Source of the DNA: an uncultured Halomicronema sp.
GTDB lineage: Bacteria > Cyanobacteriota > Cyanobacteriia > Phormidesmidales > Phormidesmidaceae
Direction of reading: 5' to 3'
Assembly: GCA_937897665.1 (NCBI GenBank)
Contig: CALCPB010000117.1
Location: 1-13,758 of the forward strand
Length of the DNA stretch: 13,758 nucleotides
Below the pieces are notes generated by a model. That model was not told where the DNA came from. It did not search any database and saw only the letters and a list, made by a program, of their open reading frames with translations. The position numbers and the translations under genes were made by a program. The number at the start of each line of letters is the position of its first letter. Positions within the stretch are counted from its first letter, which is position 1. Shown piece after piece: positions 1 through 7,647 of the stretch.

Positions 1-139
1 CCCATAGCCCTCCACTACAATCTGTAGCTCTATTCTGGAGAACTGGTATTAGATCGCGAGGGGCAGTTCATTGCGATCGGCATGGGTTGGCTCACGACAT
101 CATCATCCATTCGAGCGAGGCGCCAGGTCTCTCGAAGAG

Positions 140-168
140 ACTCAAGAACTTCAAGAAAGGACTTGAGT
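140..168. repeat. Inverted repeat, 7-bp arms
   Basis: ACTCAAG at 140-146 is the exact reverse complement of CTTGAGT at 162-168, with a 15-base loop. The stem is short and AT-rich and its function is unknown. It sits beyond the 3' end of the receiver gene that ends at 340, but no T-tract follows on the minus strand, so it is not a convincing intrinsic terminator for that gene. Confidence 0.35.
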
Positions 169-178
169 TGAGTGCTTT

Positions 179-197
179 AAGTCTTTTTGTGAGACTT
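179..197. repeat. Inverted repeat, 6-bp arms followed by T-rich sequence
   Basis: AAGTCT (179-184) and AGACTT (192-197) form perfect arms around a 7-base loop, and TTTAAG follows on the plus strand. The form is terminator-like for plus-strand transcription, but the stem is short and GC-poor. Its role is uncertain. Confidence 0.3.
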
Positions 198-339
198 TTA
201 AGACGTGCTGGTACCGATTTCGTCTGTGACGAAAATGTGTGGTGTGGGTGATGGTTGGGCTGCGAGTGCGATCGCCGAGCCTGTCGCACGGCTCATCATC
301 GCCTTGTAGACACGATGGTTCTCCCCGAAGTCAGCATAT

Positions 340-732
340 CTATTCCGTTGTATCTAGCTCAGAGTTTACTGATTCAGCGTTCAGCAGTTCCCGAACTTTT
401 TGGAGCAGCTTTTTCATTAAAAATGGCTTTCTGAAAATTGTTATATCAAACAAACGAAACACTTGCTGGTCAATTGGCTCAAGCTCCCGAGCTGTTACGA
501 CAACAATGGGCAAAGCGCTCCCTTGTTGATGCATTTCTCTCAAGATCTCCATCCCATCCTTGCCGGGTAGCCCTAAATCTAGCAGCAAGAGATCAAAATT
601 TTCTGCCAGCACCTTCTCCAAAACCACGTTGCCATTTGCGGCTACGTCGGTCGTAAATCCTGAGCGTTTGAGGCCTTTTTTAATAAAAGCTGCAATTTTC
701 GGCTCATCTTCTGCGATCAAAATGCGACTCAT
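340..732 (-). CDS. Stand-alone receiver-domain response regulator
   Basis: The 130-residue protein is a single REC domain with no output domain. It has the acidic pair E8/D9 (ILIAEDE), phospho-acceptor D52 (LLLLDLGLPGKDG), T80 (VVVTAR) and K102 before P103, so all chemistry residues are present. The usual GADDY segment before the Lys is replaced by LFDITIF, so the alpha4-beta5 surface, commonly used for dimerisation or output contacts, is atypical. I chose the ATG at 732 because the beta1 strand begins there and GGAG lies just upstream; the frame is open further 5' but that stretch is not REC-like. It lies 145 bp beyond the OmpR-type regulator, on the same strand, and shares spaced identity with that regulator's receiver (for example FxKKGL and GFT). 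It probably belongs to the same phosphorelay as a competitor, phosphate sink or protein-protein output. The role is inference; the fold is not in doubt. Confidence 0.88.
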   Translation of the reverse strand: MSRILIAEDEPKIAAFIKKGLKRSGFTTDVAANGNVVLEKVLAENFDLLLLDLGLPGKDGMEILREMHQQGSALPIVVVTARELEPIDQQVFRLFDITIFRKPFLMKKLLQKVRELLNAESVNSELDTTE

Positions 733-877
733 ACTCTCCGACAGGGTAATGCATACTGTAGCCAAGACAAGCAACCCCACAGGAACAAATTCTTTGCTTA
801 ACAAAAATTCACGGGTTGCTTCTCTACAGTAAAAATGGCTCAGTTAAGGCCAGCATTGATTGCAGATGAAAGTTTTC

Positions 878-1549
878 TCATGGGCGGAGACGGTAGCCCA
901 TGCCTCTAACCGTTTCAATTAGGCCATCCCCAAACTTTTTGCGCAAATATCCCACATAAACATCAACAATGTTAGAGCCAGGCGCATAGTCATAGCCCCA
1001 AACCGTGTCCAACAGTTGCTCACGACTCATGACTTGATTGGGATGGCGCAAAAACGTTTCCGCCAGGGTGAATTCACGGGCGGAGAGGTCAATTATTTGG
1101 CCCTCGACCTTAAGCCGCCGCGTCCGCAAATCAAGCACTAAAGGCCCGACCGCTAACATATTGCTCTGGCTCTCTTGGGCTGCCGTTTCCGCTGGTCGCA
1201 GCCGCGCCCGCACCCTTACCAGCAGCTCTTCAAAGCGAAAGGGTTTGGTCACATAATCATCGGCCCCCCGCTCAAAGCCACTGATTTTGTCTTGAATATC
1301 GTCCCGCGCTGTCAAAATAATGATCGGCGCTAAAAATCCCTGGCCCCGCAGGTCTTCAAGCAATTCCAGGCCATCGCGGCCCGGAATGCCCAGATCTAAA
1401 ATCATCAAATCGATTTGACCATCTAACGAGATGGCTGACGCTTCTTCGCTGTTACCTGCTACTGAAATCGTGAAGCCATTGGAGGCCAATCCCTTTTTCA
1501 CAAAGGACGCAATCCGCACTTCATCCTCCACAACCAGAATGTGAGTCAT
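878..1549 (-). CDS. OmpR/PhoB-family DNA-binding response regulator
   Basis: The 223-residue protein has usual OmpR-family length and architecture. Residues 1 to about 120 are a receiver with E8/D9, phospho-acceptor D52 (LMILDLGIPGRDG), T80 (IIILTAR) and K102 in GADDYVTKPF. Residues about 130-223 are a winged helix with the family landmarks LSAREFTLAETFLRHP, SREQLLDTVWG, IVDVYVGYLRKKF and a terminal VRGMGYRLRP. It should be phosphorylated by the adjacent kinase and bind direct repeats in promoters. The ATG overlaps the kinase stop by one base (TAATG), which argues for translational coupling and a cognate pair. The target genes are unknown; the spaced repeats near 3548-3621 are candidate sites by position only. 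I give no gene symbol because many cyanobacterial paralogues share this architecture. Confidence 0.95.
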   Translation of the reverse strand: MTHILVVEDEVRIASFVKKGLASNGFTISVAGNSEEASAISLDGQIDLMILDLGIPGRDGLELLEDLRGQGFLAPIIILTARDDIQDKISGFERGADDYVTKPFRFEELLVRVRARLRPAETAAQESQSNMLAVGPLVLDLRTRRLKVEGQIIDLSAREFTLAETFLRHPNQVMSREQLLDTVWGYDYAPGSNIVDVYVGYLRKKFGDGLIETVRGMGYRLRP

Positions 1550-3051
1550 TAGCTCACCATCCTGACCTGGGGAGCCATCGGGGCCAAGCGCTCGATCGGC
1601 AAAATCAAGTTGAAGGTGGAACCCACGCCCACTTGACTGCTGAGTTCAATATGACCGCCATGGGCTTCGGCAATCGTTTTGACGATCGCCAGTCCTAAGC
1701 CCGCCCCTTCTGACCGGCGATAGGTATTAGCCACTCGGGCAAAGCGATCAAAAATTCGGGTTTGGTCGGCCAAGGAAATGCCCTCGCCTGTGTCGCGCAC
1801 CCAAAATCGCACCTGATTATTGATGCGCTCAACGCCCAGCTCAATCACATCGTCCGGGAAGGTATGCTCCACAGCATTTTGCGCCAAGTTCACCAGGGCC
1901 CCCGTCAGCCACTGACGATCGGCCACAAACTTGCCCGACCAGTGCATGCTCAGTTGCCAATCGCGATCGCCCAGCGTCTGAATTTTGGCAAACATCTCAG
2001 ACATAAACGCGATCGCATGCAGCGTTTCTAATTGCAAAAAGTCAGGCCGCTCAGCCTTAGTCAAAAGCAGCAAATCATTTACGAATCGTCCCATTCGCGC
2101 TAACTCATCCATGACCAAGGCTAGCGTTTCCTGCTGCTCTTGAGGGTCATCATCCATCAGTTCTAAATGACCTTGAATAATGGTCAGTGGGGTGCGGAGT
2201 TCATGACTGGCATCGTTGATGAAGCTGCGCTGTGTATCAAACGCCTTTTGCACCCGATCCATCATGGTGTTAAAGGTCGTGGCCAAGTCGGCGAGTTCGC
2301 CTGACCCATGAATCTCTAATCGCTCCGACAGATTGGTCTCATTGATGTCTTTAGCCGTTTTGGCCAGCTGTTGCACTGGCCGCAGCAGTTGATAACTGAC
2401 CAACCAGGCTAGCAAAAATGACACGCCCACGACGCCTCCAGCGACTTGGGCAAAAATGAAAACACCTTCTAGGGCCTCAGCCCGTTCTCCGGCTGACAGG
2501 TGCGCTGCAATAAAAACCCCCAACGGCTCGTCATCCACTTCCAACACATGAGTTTTATATAAGACATTGCCAACTGCAGGATCACCGGTCGGAACGTTGG
2601 CGGATACGGTTTCTTGCAAATTTGCCCACTCCTGAGCCAAGTCAGAATCAGCCAGCGCCGTTGGCAAGATTCGCGGACTCGACTGATAAAATTCACCCCT
2701 GAGCGCCACGATGTGAAAGTTATCATCTTCGGGCAAATCATTTTCCAGATACGTTTCAACAAACTCCAGCAGCGCCGCTTGCGTTTCGGGGCTGTCGGCA
2801 TTCCACTCGCGATAAGACTGCTGAAATTCTTCAAGTTCTTCTTGCAGATCGGCCCGTACCCGTTCATCGACCGCTGCAAATAAAAAATAGCGGAAGAGCG
2901 GCACCGCTGCGGCCACTACGGCCAACATCGTCATGGCGTAAATCAGCAAAATGCGGGTGCGAGTTTCGCGTCTAACTTTTTTGAGCCAATGACCAAGCGG
3001 CCACAGGGGTAAGGGCTCTGACGCAGGTAGGGGCAGCATAGAACTTTTCAT
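1549..3051 (-). CDS. Membrane sensor histidine kinase (HAMP-HisKA-HATPase)
   Basis: This is an orthodox transmembrane sensor kinase of 500 residues, counted from the ATG at 3051. A basic N-terminal segment (KKVRRETRTR) precedes TM1 (about 34-58). A sensor region follows (about 59-195), rich in Asp and Glu, probably periplasmic, with no recognised domain. TM2 is at about 197-219, then a HAMP linker starting LRPVQQLAKTAKDI. The H-box FINDASHELRTPLT carries phospho-accepting His283. The ATPase domain has an N-box (LVNLAQNAVEHT), G1 (VRDTGEGI), F-box (IFDRFARV) and G2 (GAGLGLAIVKTIAEAHGG). All catalytic boxes are intact. An in-frame TTG two codons upstream (3057) is possible, but neither start has a clear ribosome-binding site. 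The stop overlaps the regulator start, so the two form a kinase-regulator pair. The stimulus cannot be told from the sequence. Confidence 0.95.
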   Translation of the reverse strand: MKSSMLPLPASEPLPLWPLGHWLKKVRRETRTRILLIYAMTMLAVVAAAVPLFRYFLFAAVDERVRADLQEELEEFQQSYREWNADSPETQAALLEFVETYLENDLPEDDNFHIVALRGEFYQSSPRILPTALADSDLAQEWANLQETVSANVPTGDPAVGNVLYKTHVLEVDDEPLGVFIAAHLSAGERAEALEGVFIFAQVAGGVVGVSFLLAWLVSYQLLRPVQQLAKTAKDINETNLSERLEIHGSGELADLATTFNTMMDRVQKAFDTQRSFINDASHELRTPLTIIQGHLELMDDDPQEQQETLALVMDELARMGRFVNDLLLLTKAERPDFLQLETLHAIAFMSEMFAKIQTLGDRDWQLSMHWSGKFVADRQWLTGALVNLAQNAVEHTFPDDVIELGVERINNQVRFWVRDTGEGISLADQTRIFDRFARVANTYRRSEGAGLGLAIVKTIAEAHGGHIELSSQVGVGSTFNLILPIERLAPMAPQVRMVS

Positions 3052-3342
3052 AAACAAACCGATACAAGGGAGGCTAACGATGTTGAAGCGTGAGTCACAC
3101 CAGAACGATGATCATCTCTCATCGGACTGACACATGCCCCTTGATTTCTCCCTTCGTGTAGCGTGCCCGGAGGGCGTGTTGCTGGGAGAAGTTGTACTCG
3201 GTTTCCCCAAAACTAGGGATTAGGGGCCAAAAACGCAGACAACTGCTTGAGTTCTGCCTCAAAGTCTTTGAAGCTTCTTCAGGTGGGTGATCAGATGTCC
3301 TGAGGCGCAAAAAGGTTCCTCAAGGGACGGATTAGCGATCGC

Positions 3343-3370
3343 GCAGGCGACACGTAAAGGTGACGCCTGC
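3343..3370. repeat. Strong hairpin, 7+3 bp stem
   Basis: GCAGGCG (3343-3349) pairs perfectly with CGCCTGC (3364-3370). After a single A-A mismatch, CAC (3351-3353) pairs with GTG (3360-3362), leaving a 6-base loop. This gives a stable GC-rich stem immediately after a HIP1 site. There is no T-tract on either side, so it fits a REP-type palindrome or RNA-processing signal better than an intrinsic terminator. Confidence 0.55.
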
Positions 3371-3525
3371 AGACGACCGGTGATTACCCCTGCCCCGAGC
3401 AGTGCAAAAAGATGAAGCCCCAGGCGTTGCTTCGCTCTCAACTAGCCGAAGCGGCAGCAATTTGTTCTATGCGTGCCATAGTGACTCGATTCAATCGTAA
3501 GTATAGATCTCCGCAATTTTAGCCA

Positions 3526-3545
3526 AGGAAAAGCCCGATTTTCCT
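3526..3545. repeat. Inverted repeat AGGAAAA / TTTTCCT
   Basis: Perfect 7-bp arms (3526-3532 and 3539-3545) surround a 6-base GCCCGA spacer. It lies just before the repeat cluster at 3548-3621, in the region expected to hold the divergent promoters, so an operator role is possible but unproven. Confidence 0.4.
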
Positions 3546-3547
3546 AA

Positions 3548-3621
3548 GAATCTTCTCATCAAAGATTAATGAATCTTCATGAAGTGGGTCTCACAAAAAC
3601 TTCATCTTTTCTTTAAAGAAA
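3548..3621. promoter_or_regulatory. Candidate operator: GAATCTTC repeats and a 14-bp palindrome
   Basis: GAATCTTC occurs at 3548-3555 and again at 3571-3578, 23 bp apart. The complementary AAGATT (3562-3567) lies between them, so alternative stems are possible. TTAATGAA (3566-3573) and TTCATGAA (3576-3583) form a 10-bp-spaced tandem, about one helical turn, which is the kind of spacing OmpR-family regulators use. CTTCATC recurs at 3600-3606, and a perfect 14-bp palindrome TTTCTTTAAAGAAA follows at 3608-3621. The AT-rich block lies about 200 bp before the first glycosyltransferase and about 500 bp before the kinase. Binding by the neighbouring regulator is inference from position and spacing. 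Confidence 0.4.
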
Positions 3622-3815
3622 GACTCCAGAGTAGAAATATCGAACGATAACCTTCCCTACTCCCAGGCTACACAAATCCATAGATTGAGCATCATATCAG
3701 TCGCGCTTCGTTACCAACCCCAACTTTGTGGCCCTGTTCTGGGTTGCCGATTATCACCCAACTGTGTTTCCCGCCATCCAGCTTTGCACCTTCCACACTC
3801 ACCAGGACTTACGTG

Positions 3816-5018
3816 ATGAGGTTAATGGTCTATTCCCACGATGCGTTCGGGCTAGGCAATATCCGACGCATGGTCGCCATCTGTGACTACTTGCTCAAAG
3901 CCATTCCTGAGGTCTCGATTTTAGTGGTCTCAGGTTCACCCGCTCTGCATCAGCTCCGACTGCCCGATGGGCTCGATTACATTAAATTGCCTTGTCTGGG
4001 CCGCGATGCCCAGGGCAAGATGGGGGTTAAGTTCCTCCGAACTGAACTGACCGACACGCTCAAACTCCGCGGCGAGCTGATTCGCACGGCGGCCACAAAT
4101 TTTCAGCCTGACGCCCTGCTCGTCGACAAAAAACCCGATGGCCTCAGGAAAGAGCTGCAGCCCACCCTAGACTATTTACAGCAGCACTCCCCCCAGACTC
4201 GGCTCATCCTGCTGCTGCGCGACATTCTCGACAGTCCCGCTGCCACGATCGCCCAGTGGCAGCGCGAAAACTACTACACCCTGACCACCACCCGCTACGA
4301 CCAAGTGTGGATTGTCGGCAGCCCCCATATTTTTGATGCGCCCAGGGTGTATCAGTTTTCGCCCGAGCTGCAAGCCAAGACCCGATTTATGGGCTACATC
4401 CGCCGGGGCCAGGGTCGGCGATCGGCGGCTGAAGTGCGGCGATCGCTGGGCGTTACTACCGCTGAGCGGTTGATATTGGTTACACCAGGCGGCGGCGGCG
4501 ATGGGTTTCGCTTGGCCAACACCTACCTGGATGCGACCGCCGCGATCGTGCCTGCCCAGCCCTTGATCAGTCTCATTGTCGGCGGCCCAGAGATGCCTGC
4601 TGCTCAAAAGCGGCACCTGCGGCAGCGCATTGAGCAGCAAGCCGATCTGCACTGGCTAGAATTTACTGACGATCTCGCTAGCTATATTACTGCCGCTGAT
4701 TTAGTCGTCTCGATGGGCGGCTACAACACCATAGGCGAAATTTTATCGCTGCAGCGGCGAGCGATCGTGGTGCCCCGCACCGACCCCGTTGCCGAACAGT
4801 GGATTCGAGCCCAGCGGATGGCCGCATTAGGACTATTCACTACGATTCATCCCGATCAGCTCACCGTCTCTCACCTGGCACAGACGCTGTGCCAGGAATT
4901 GCGGATCCATCCGCCTACCCCCGGTTATCTGCTCGATTTCAACGCCCTGCCCCGCATTACGGCCGCCCTGTTGGGGCTCGTCCACGCCCCGCCGCGCCAG
5001 CCCGAACTGGTCGCTTAG
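3816..5018 (+). CDS. MurG-like GT-B glycosyltransferase (COG4671-type), copy 1
   Basis: The 400-residue protein is a predicted nucleotide-sugar-dependent transferase of the two-domain GT-B fold, probably cytoplasmic or membrane-peripheral. The N-terminal domain opens with MVYSHDAFGLGNIRRM, where a Gly-rich loop follows the first strand as in MurG relatives. The C-terminal domain has the nucleotide-binding Gly loop LVTPGGGGDG (221-230), the ADLVVSMGGYNT acceptor/donor motif (295-305) and a PRTDPVAEQWIRAQRM helix (320-334). I chose the ATG at 3816 because AGGA lies 8 bases upstream and the conserved strand begins immediately; an upstream in-frame TTG at 3726 would add an unconserved 30-residue leader. 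It is the first gene of the cluster and a distant paralogue of the gene at 6383, sharing MGGYNT and the overall layout. Donor and acceptor are unknown. A 5-bp hairpin (5016-5031) spans the stop codon. Confidence 0.9.
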   Translation: MRLMVYSHDAFGLGNIRRMVAICDYLLKAIPEVSILVVSGSPALHQLRLPDGLDYIKLPCLGRDAQGKMGVKFLRTELTDTLKLRGELIRTAATNFQPDALLVDKKPDGLRKELQPTLDYLQQHSPQTRLILLLRDILDSPAATIAQWQRENYYTLTTTRYDQVWIVGSPHIFDAPRVYQFSPELQAKTRFMGYIRRGQGRRSAAEVRRSLGVTTAERLILVTPGGGGDGFRLANTYLDATAAIVPAQPLISLIVGGPEMPAAQKRHLRQRIEQQADLHWLEFTDDLASYITAADLVVSMGGYNTIGEILSLQRRAIVVPRTDPVAEQWIRAQRMAALGLFTTIHPDQLTVSHLAQTLCQELRIHPPTPGYLLDFNALPRITAALLGLVHAPPRQPELVA

Positions 5019-5072
5019 CTCGCTGGAGCTACAGGGCGATATTTTCCGTTTGCTGTTCATTTCCTCACTGCT

Positions 5073-6386
5073 ATGACTGCTCAAAAACCCGTGATTGGGT
5101 ACTTGCTCAAAACCTTTCCCAAGCTTTCCGAAACGTTTATCTTGAACGAAATTTTGGAGCTAGAGCGACAAGGGCTAAACCTGCACATTTTCTCGCTGCG
5201 CCGCCCCTCTGATCGCCGCCAGCATCCGGCCTTGAGCCAGCTGCAAGCACCTGTGACCTATATTCCTTCTCTACTGCCCGAGTGGCATCATGACGAAGAA
5301 ACTCAGCTGATCAAAAACCAGGTGGCCTGGGGGCAGCGTGACCCCAATCAGCTGATGGCAGCCCTGCAGTTTTACTGCGATCGCCCCGAAACCCGCCGCT
5401 TTAACGAGTTTTTGCAGGGTTGCTATCTCGCCACCGAATTAGAGCGCTTGGGCATTGAGCATTTGCATGTCCACTTTGCCAACATTCCCACGGCTACTGC
5501 CGAAATTGCCCAACGCCTGAGCGGTGTGCCCTTTAGCATCACAGCCCATGCCAAAGACATTTATCTGACCGAACCCGCTGCCCTAGATCGCCGCCTGCGT
5601 AGCGCCGAATTTGTGCTGACCTGCACCGATTTCAATCGCCGCTATTTGACGTCGGTTTCCACTTCTGACACACCGATTCACCTGTCCTATCACGGTATCG
5701 ACCTGTCGCGGTTCACTCGCCACCCTGACGTGGCCGCCCCCCAATCGCCCTGGTCTGCCCGACCGCTGCAGTTGCTATCAGTTGGCCGGTTTTGCGAAAA
5801 GAAAGGCTTTGCCTACTTACTGGAAGCCTGTCAGCAGTTGCAGATTGCCGGGGTCAACTTTCACTGCAACTTGGTGGGCTATGGGCCGCTGCAAGCCGCC
5901 CTGGAAGCGCAAATTCAAGCCCTGGAGCTGACGGAGCGCGTCACTCTGGTCGGCCAACTCACCCAAGACCAGGTGATCGAGCAATATGGCCAGGCCGATG
6001 TTTTTGTGCTGCCCTGTTTGGTCACTGACGACGGCGATCGCGACGGCATTCCCAACGTGTTGTTAGAAGCCATGGCCTTAGGTGTGCCAGTGGTTTCCAC
6101 GGCGATTTCGGGCATTACCGAGCTGGTGCAGTCGGGCCAAAACGGCCTGCTCATTGCTGAAAAAGATGTCGCGGCCCTCACTGCCGCTCTCCTGCAGCTT
6201 GAGCAAGATACGGCCCTCCGTCAGCGACTCGGCCAGGCGGGCAGTCGCACCGTCCATCAAAATTTCACCCTGACCGACAACGTGGGTCAAGTCAAAGACT
6301 GGCTGCTGCACGCCTTGCGCTCCCCCGCTCGCGAGCCGCTCTGGCCCACCACCCTTTCCCCCACTTTGGAGGCGGCTATCCGATGA
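5073..6386 (+). CDS. GT4-family glycosyltransferase, colanic-acid/EPS type
   Basis: The 437-residue protein is a retaining GT-B transferase of family GT4. It begins with GYLLKTFPKLSETFILNE, typical of the WcaL-like exopolysaccharide branch. HVHFA (132-136), ITAHAKDIY (156-164) and SYHGID (205-210) line the inter-domain cleft. The donor domain starts LLSVGRFCEKKG (234-245), with the phosphate-binding Arg/Lys region. The family's E-x7-E signature appears as D-x7-E (DGIPNVLLE, 324-332), followed by AMALGVPVVST. It probably adds a sugar to a lipid-linked or glycan acceptor at the inner membrane face. The ATG at 5073 lies 54 bases after the preceding stop and has a pyrimidine-rich leader with no Shine-Dalgarno. 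The stop overlaps the next start as ATGA, so this gene and the next are likely co-translated. Sugar specificity is unknown. Confidence 0.93.
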   Translation: MTAQKPVIGYLLKTFPKLSETFILNEILELERQGLNLHIFSLRRPSDRRQHPALSQLQAPVTYIPSLLPEWHHDEETQLIKNQVAWGQRDPNQLMAALQFYCDRPETRRFNEFLQGCYLATELERLGIEHLHVHFANIPTATAEIAQRLSGVPFSITAHAKDIYLTEPAALDRRLRSAEFVLTCTDFNRRYLTSVSTSDTPIHLSYHGIDLSRFTRHPDVAAPQSPWSARPLQLLSVGRFCEKKGFAYLLEACQQLQIAGVNFHCNLVGYGPLQAALEAQIQALELTERVTLVGQLTQDQVIEQYGQADVFVLPCLVTDDGDRDGIPNVLLEAMALGVPVVSTAISGITELVQSGQNGLLIAEKDVAALTAALLQLEQDTALRQRLGQAGSRTVHQNFTLTDNVGQVKDWLLHALRSPAREPLWPTTLSPTLEAAIR

Positions 6387-7606
6387 AACGCTTACTGTTT
6401 TATTGCCAGCACATTCTCGGCATCGGCCATCTGATGCGCAGCATGGAAATCGTCAAAGGTCTCACTGCTGATTTCCAGGTGTGCTTTATCAACGGCGGCG
6501 AAGCGATCACCGATTTTCCCATCCCCCCCGGCGTCGAAGTCGTGCAGTTGCCACCGCTCAAAACCGATGATGAATTTTCGGAACTACACCTGCCGCCAGG
6601 GTTCGACAGCTTACCAGCCGTCTTTAGTGCCCGCTGTCAGCAAATGACCGCCGTGGTCGAGCAGTTTCAGCCCGACATTTTTATGGTGGAGCTGTTTCCC
6701 TTTGGCCGGCGACGCTTCTCTGCCGAACTGATTCCGGTGATTGAGGCCGCCCGCGATCGCGGTGCACGCATCGTCTCTAGCCTGCGTGACATCGTGGTCA
6801 CCAAACAAGACCAGGCCCGCCACGAAGCCAAAATCTGCAAGCTGATCAATCAATATTTCGACCTGCTGTTGATTCACGGCGATCCGGAGTTTATGCCGCT
6901 AGAGCGCAGCTTTTCCCGCGTGGCCGACCTGCACTGCGCCGTCCATTACACCGGCTATGTGGTGCAGGCGACGGCCCCCCAGCCGCTAGCAACCGAGGGC
7001 GATCGCCGCGCTCAGCTCCGGGTCTCCACCCCGACGATTCTGGCCTCCGTGGGTGGGGGCCGCTTTGGGCATCAGCTGCTGCACTGCGTCGCTCAGGCCA
7101 GTCCTTACCTGCAGGCGCAGATTCCCCATCATATTCACCTGTTTGCCGGGCCGTTTTCTCCTGACAGCGTTTATGAACCCTTGCGAGAGCTGGCGCAAGC
7201 CTACTCAAACCTGACCGTTCAACGCTATACGCCTGACCTGGTCAGCTATATGCAGCAGGCCGATCTCTCGATCAACATGGGCGGCTACAACACCACGCTT
7301 AACGTGCTCAAAACCGGCACCCGTTCCATGCTGCTGCCCTTCACTGGCAACGATGACCAAGAGCAAACCATTCGGGCCGAACGGCTCGAAGCCCTAGGCG
7401 TCGTGTCAATTATTCGACCCGCCGACCTGCAGCCGGAGCGGCTAGCGCAGCGGATAGTGGCGCATCTGCAAACTCAGCCCACCCTCATCCAGTTCAACCT
7501 GAACGGGGTTGCCCAAACGGCCCAGATTTTGCGTGACTGGGTGCCTCCCTCGCCGGTGGCGGAGAGGCACACATCCCCCAGCCTCTCCACTGCCGCCTCA
7601 GTCTGA
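6383..7606 (+). CDS. MurG-like GT-B glycosyltransferase (COG4671-type), copy 2
   Basis: The 407-residue protein is the second predicted MurG-like transferase in the cluster. It opens LLFYCQHILGIGHLMRSMEI, with the Gly loop and an invariant-looking GHLMRS (15-20). It has the donor-binding loop SVGGGRFG (222-229), the INMGGYNT motif (297-304) and DDQEQTIRAERLEALG (324-339), which aligns with EQWIRAQRMAALG of copy 1. The ATG is fixed by the ATGA overlap with the preceding GT4 gene. The last 20 or so residues are Pro/Ser/Thr-rich and likely disordered, and their DNA carries a hairpin (7541-7570). Sequence divergence from copy 1 suggests a different substrate rather than a recent duplication. It may act in sequence with the GT4 enzyme it is coupled to. 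The class assignment is firm; the reaction is unknown. Confidence 0.9.
   Translation: MKRLLFYCQHILGIGHLMRSMEIVKGLTADFQVCFINGGEAITDFPIPPGVEVVQLPPLKTDDEFSELHLPPGFDSLPAVFSARCQQMTAVVEQFQPDIFMVELFPFGRRRFSAELIPVIEAARDRGARIVSSLRDIVVTKQDQARHEAKICKLINQYFDLLLIHGDPEFMPLERSFSRVADLHCAVHYTGYVVQATAPQPLATEGDRRAQLRVSTPTILASVGGGRFGHQLLHCVAQASPYLQAQIPHHIHLFAGPFSPDSVYEPLRELAQAYSNLTVQRYTPDLVSYMQQADLSINMGGYNTTLNVLKTGTRSMLLPFTGNDDQEQTIRAERLEALGVVSIIRPADLQPERLAQRIVAHLQTQPTLIQFNLNGVAQTAQILRDWVPPSPVAERHTSPSLSTAASV
7541..7570 (+). repeat. Hairpin in the 3' end of the second MurG-like gene
   Basis: GTGCCTC (7541-7547) pairs with GAGGCAC (7564-7570), and CGCC (7551-7554) pairs with GGCG (7558-7561) across a GGT loop, with a small internal loop between the two stems. 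It lies about 35 bases before the stop. It could protect or punctuate the message between cistrons, or it could be an accident of GC-rich coding sequence. Confidence 0.35.
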
Positions 7607-7647
7607 ACCTCTTTCCCCCCAATATTCCCCTAACTGGACTAACCCCC

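Larger units (their letters stand above)
1..339. other. Gene-free left edge with two small inverted repeats and a possible protease relic
   Basis: I see no convincing gene here. Plus-strand frame 1, after a TAG at 25-27, encodes a short stretch (28-96) reading LYSGELVLDREGQFIAIG. It resembles the Ser-Gly-x-x-V-L-D-x-x-G-x-x-I-x-I end of trypsin-like proteases, but nothing around it supports a gene, and the frame loses protein-like character after about base 96. Plus-strand frame 3 is open from base 3 to a TGA at 249-251 but has no start and no recognisable motif. Two inverted repeats lie at 140-168 and 179-197. The stretch is downstream of the stand-alone receiver gene. Confidence 0.4.
3052..3815. 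other. Divergent intergenic region with hairpins and candidate operators
   Basis: This 764-bp stretch lies between the leftward kinase operon and the rightward glycosyltransferase cluster and should hold both promoters. Short open frames on the minus strand (3119-3310, 3259-3441) have no ribosome-binding site and no recognisable domain, and I treat them as chance. It contains a small GCCC-gga-GGGC palindrome (3165-3175), a strong hairpin (3343-3370), an inverted repeat (3526-3545) and a cluster of repeats with a palindrome (3548-3621). I could not place a -35/-10 pair with confidence. The 3100-3450 part reads like decayed dispersed-repeat sequence. Confidence 0.5.

Noticed and set aside
3119..3441. 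Two small minus-strand frames upstream of the kinase
   Set aside because: They overlap each other and the 3343-3370 hairpin, lack a ribosome-binding site and have no recognisable sequence.
3726..3815. Upstream TTG start for the first MurG-like gene
   Set aside because: The added 30 residues are unconserved, while the ATG at 3816 has AGGA at proper spacing and starts right at the first beta strand.
4176..4652. 158-codon minus-strand frame inside the first MurG-like gene
   Set aside because: It has no domain or ribosome-binding site and sits opposite the conserved donor-binding motif of the real gene.
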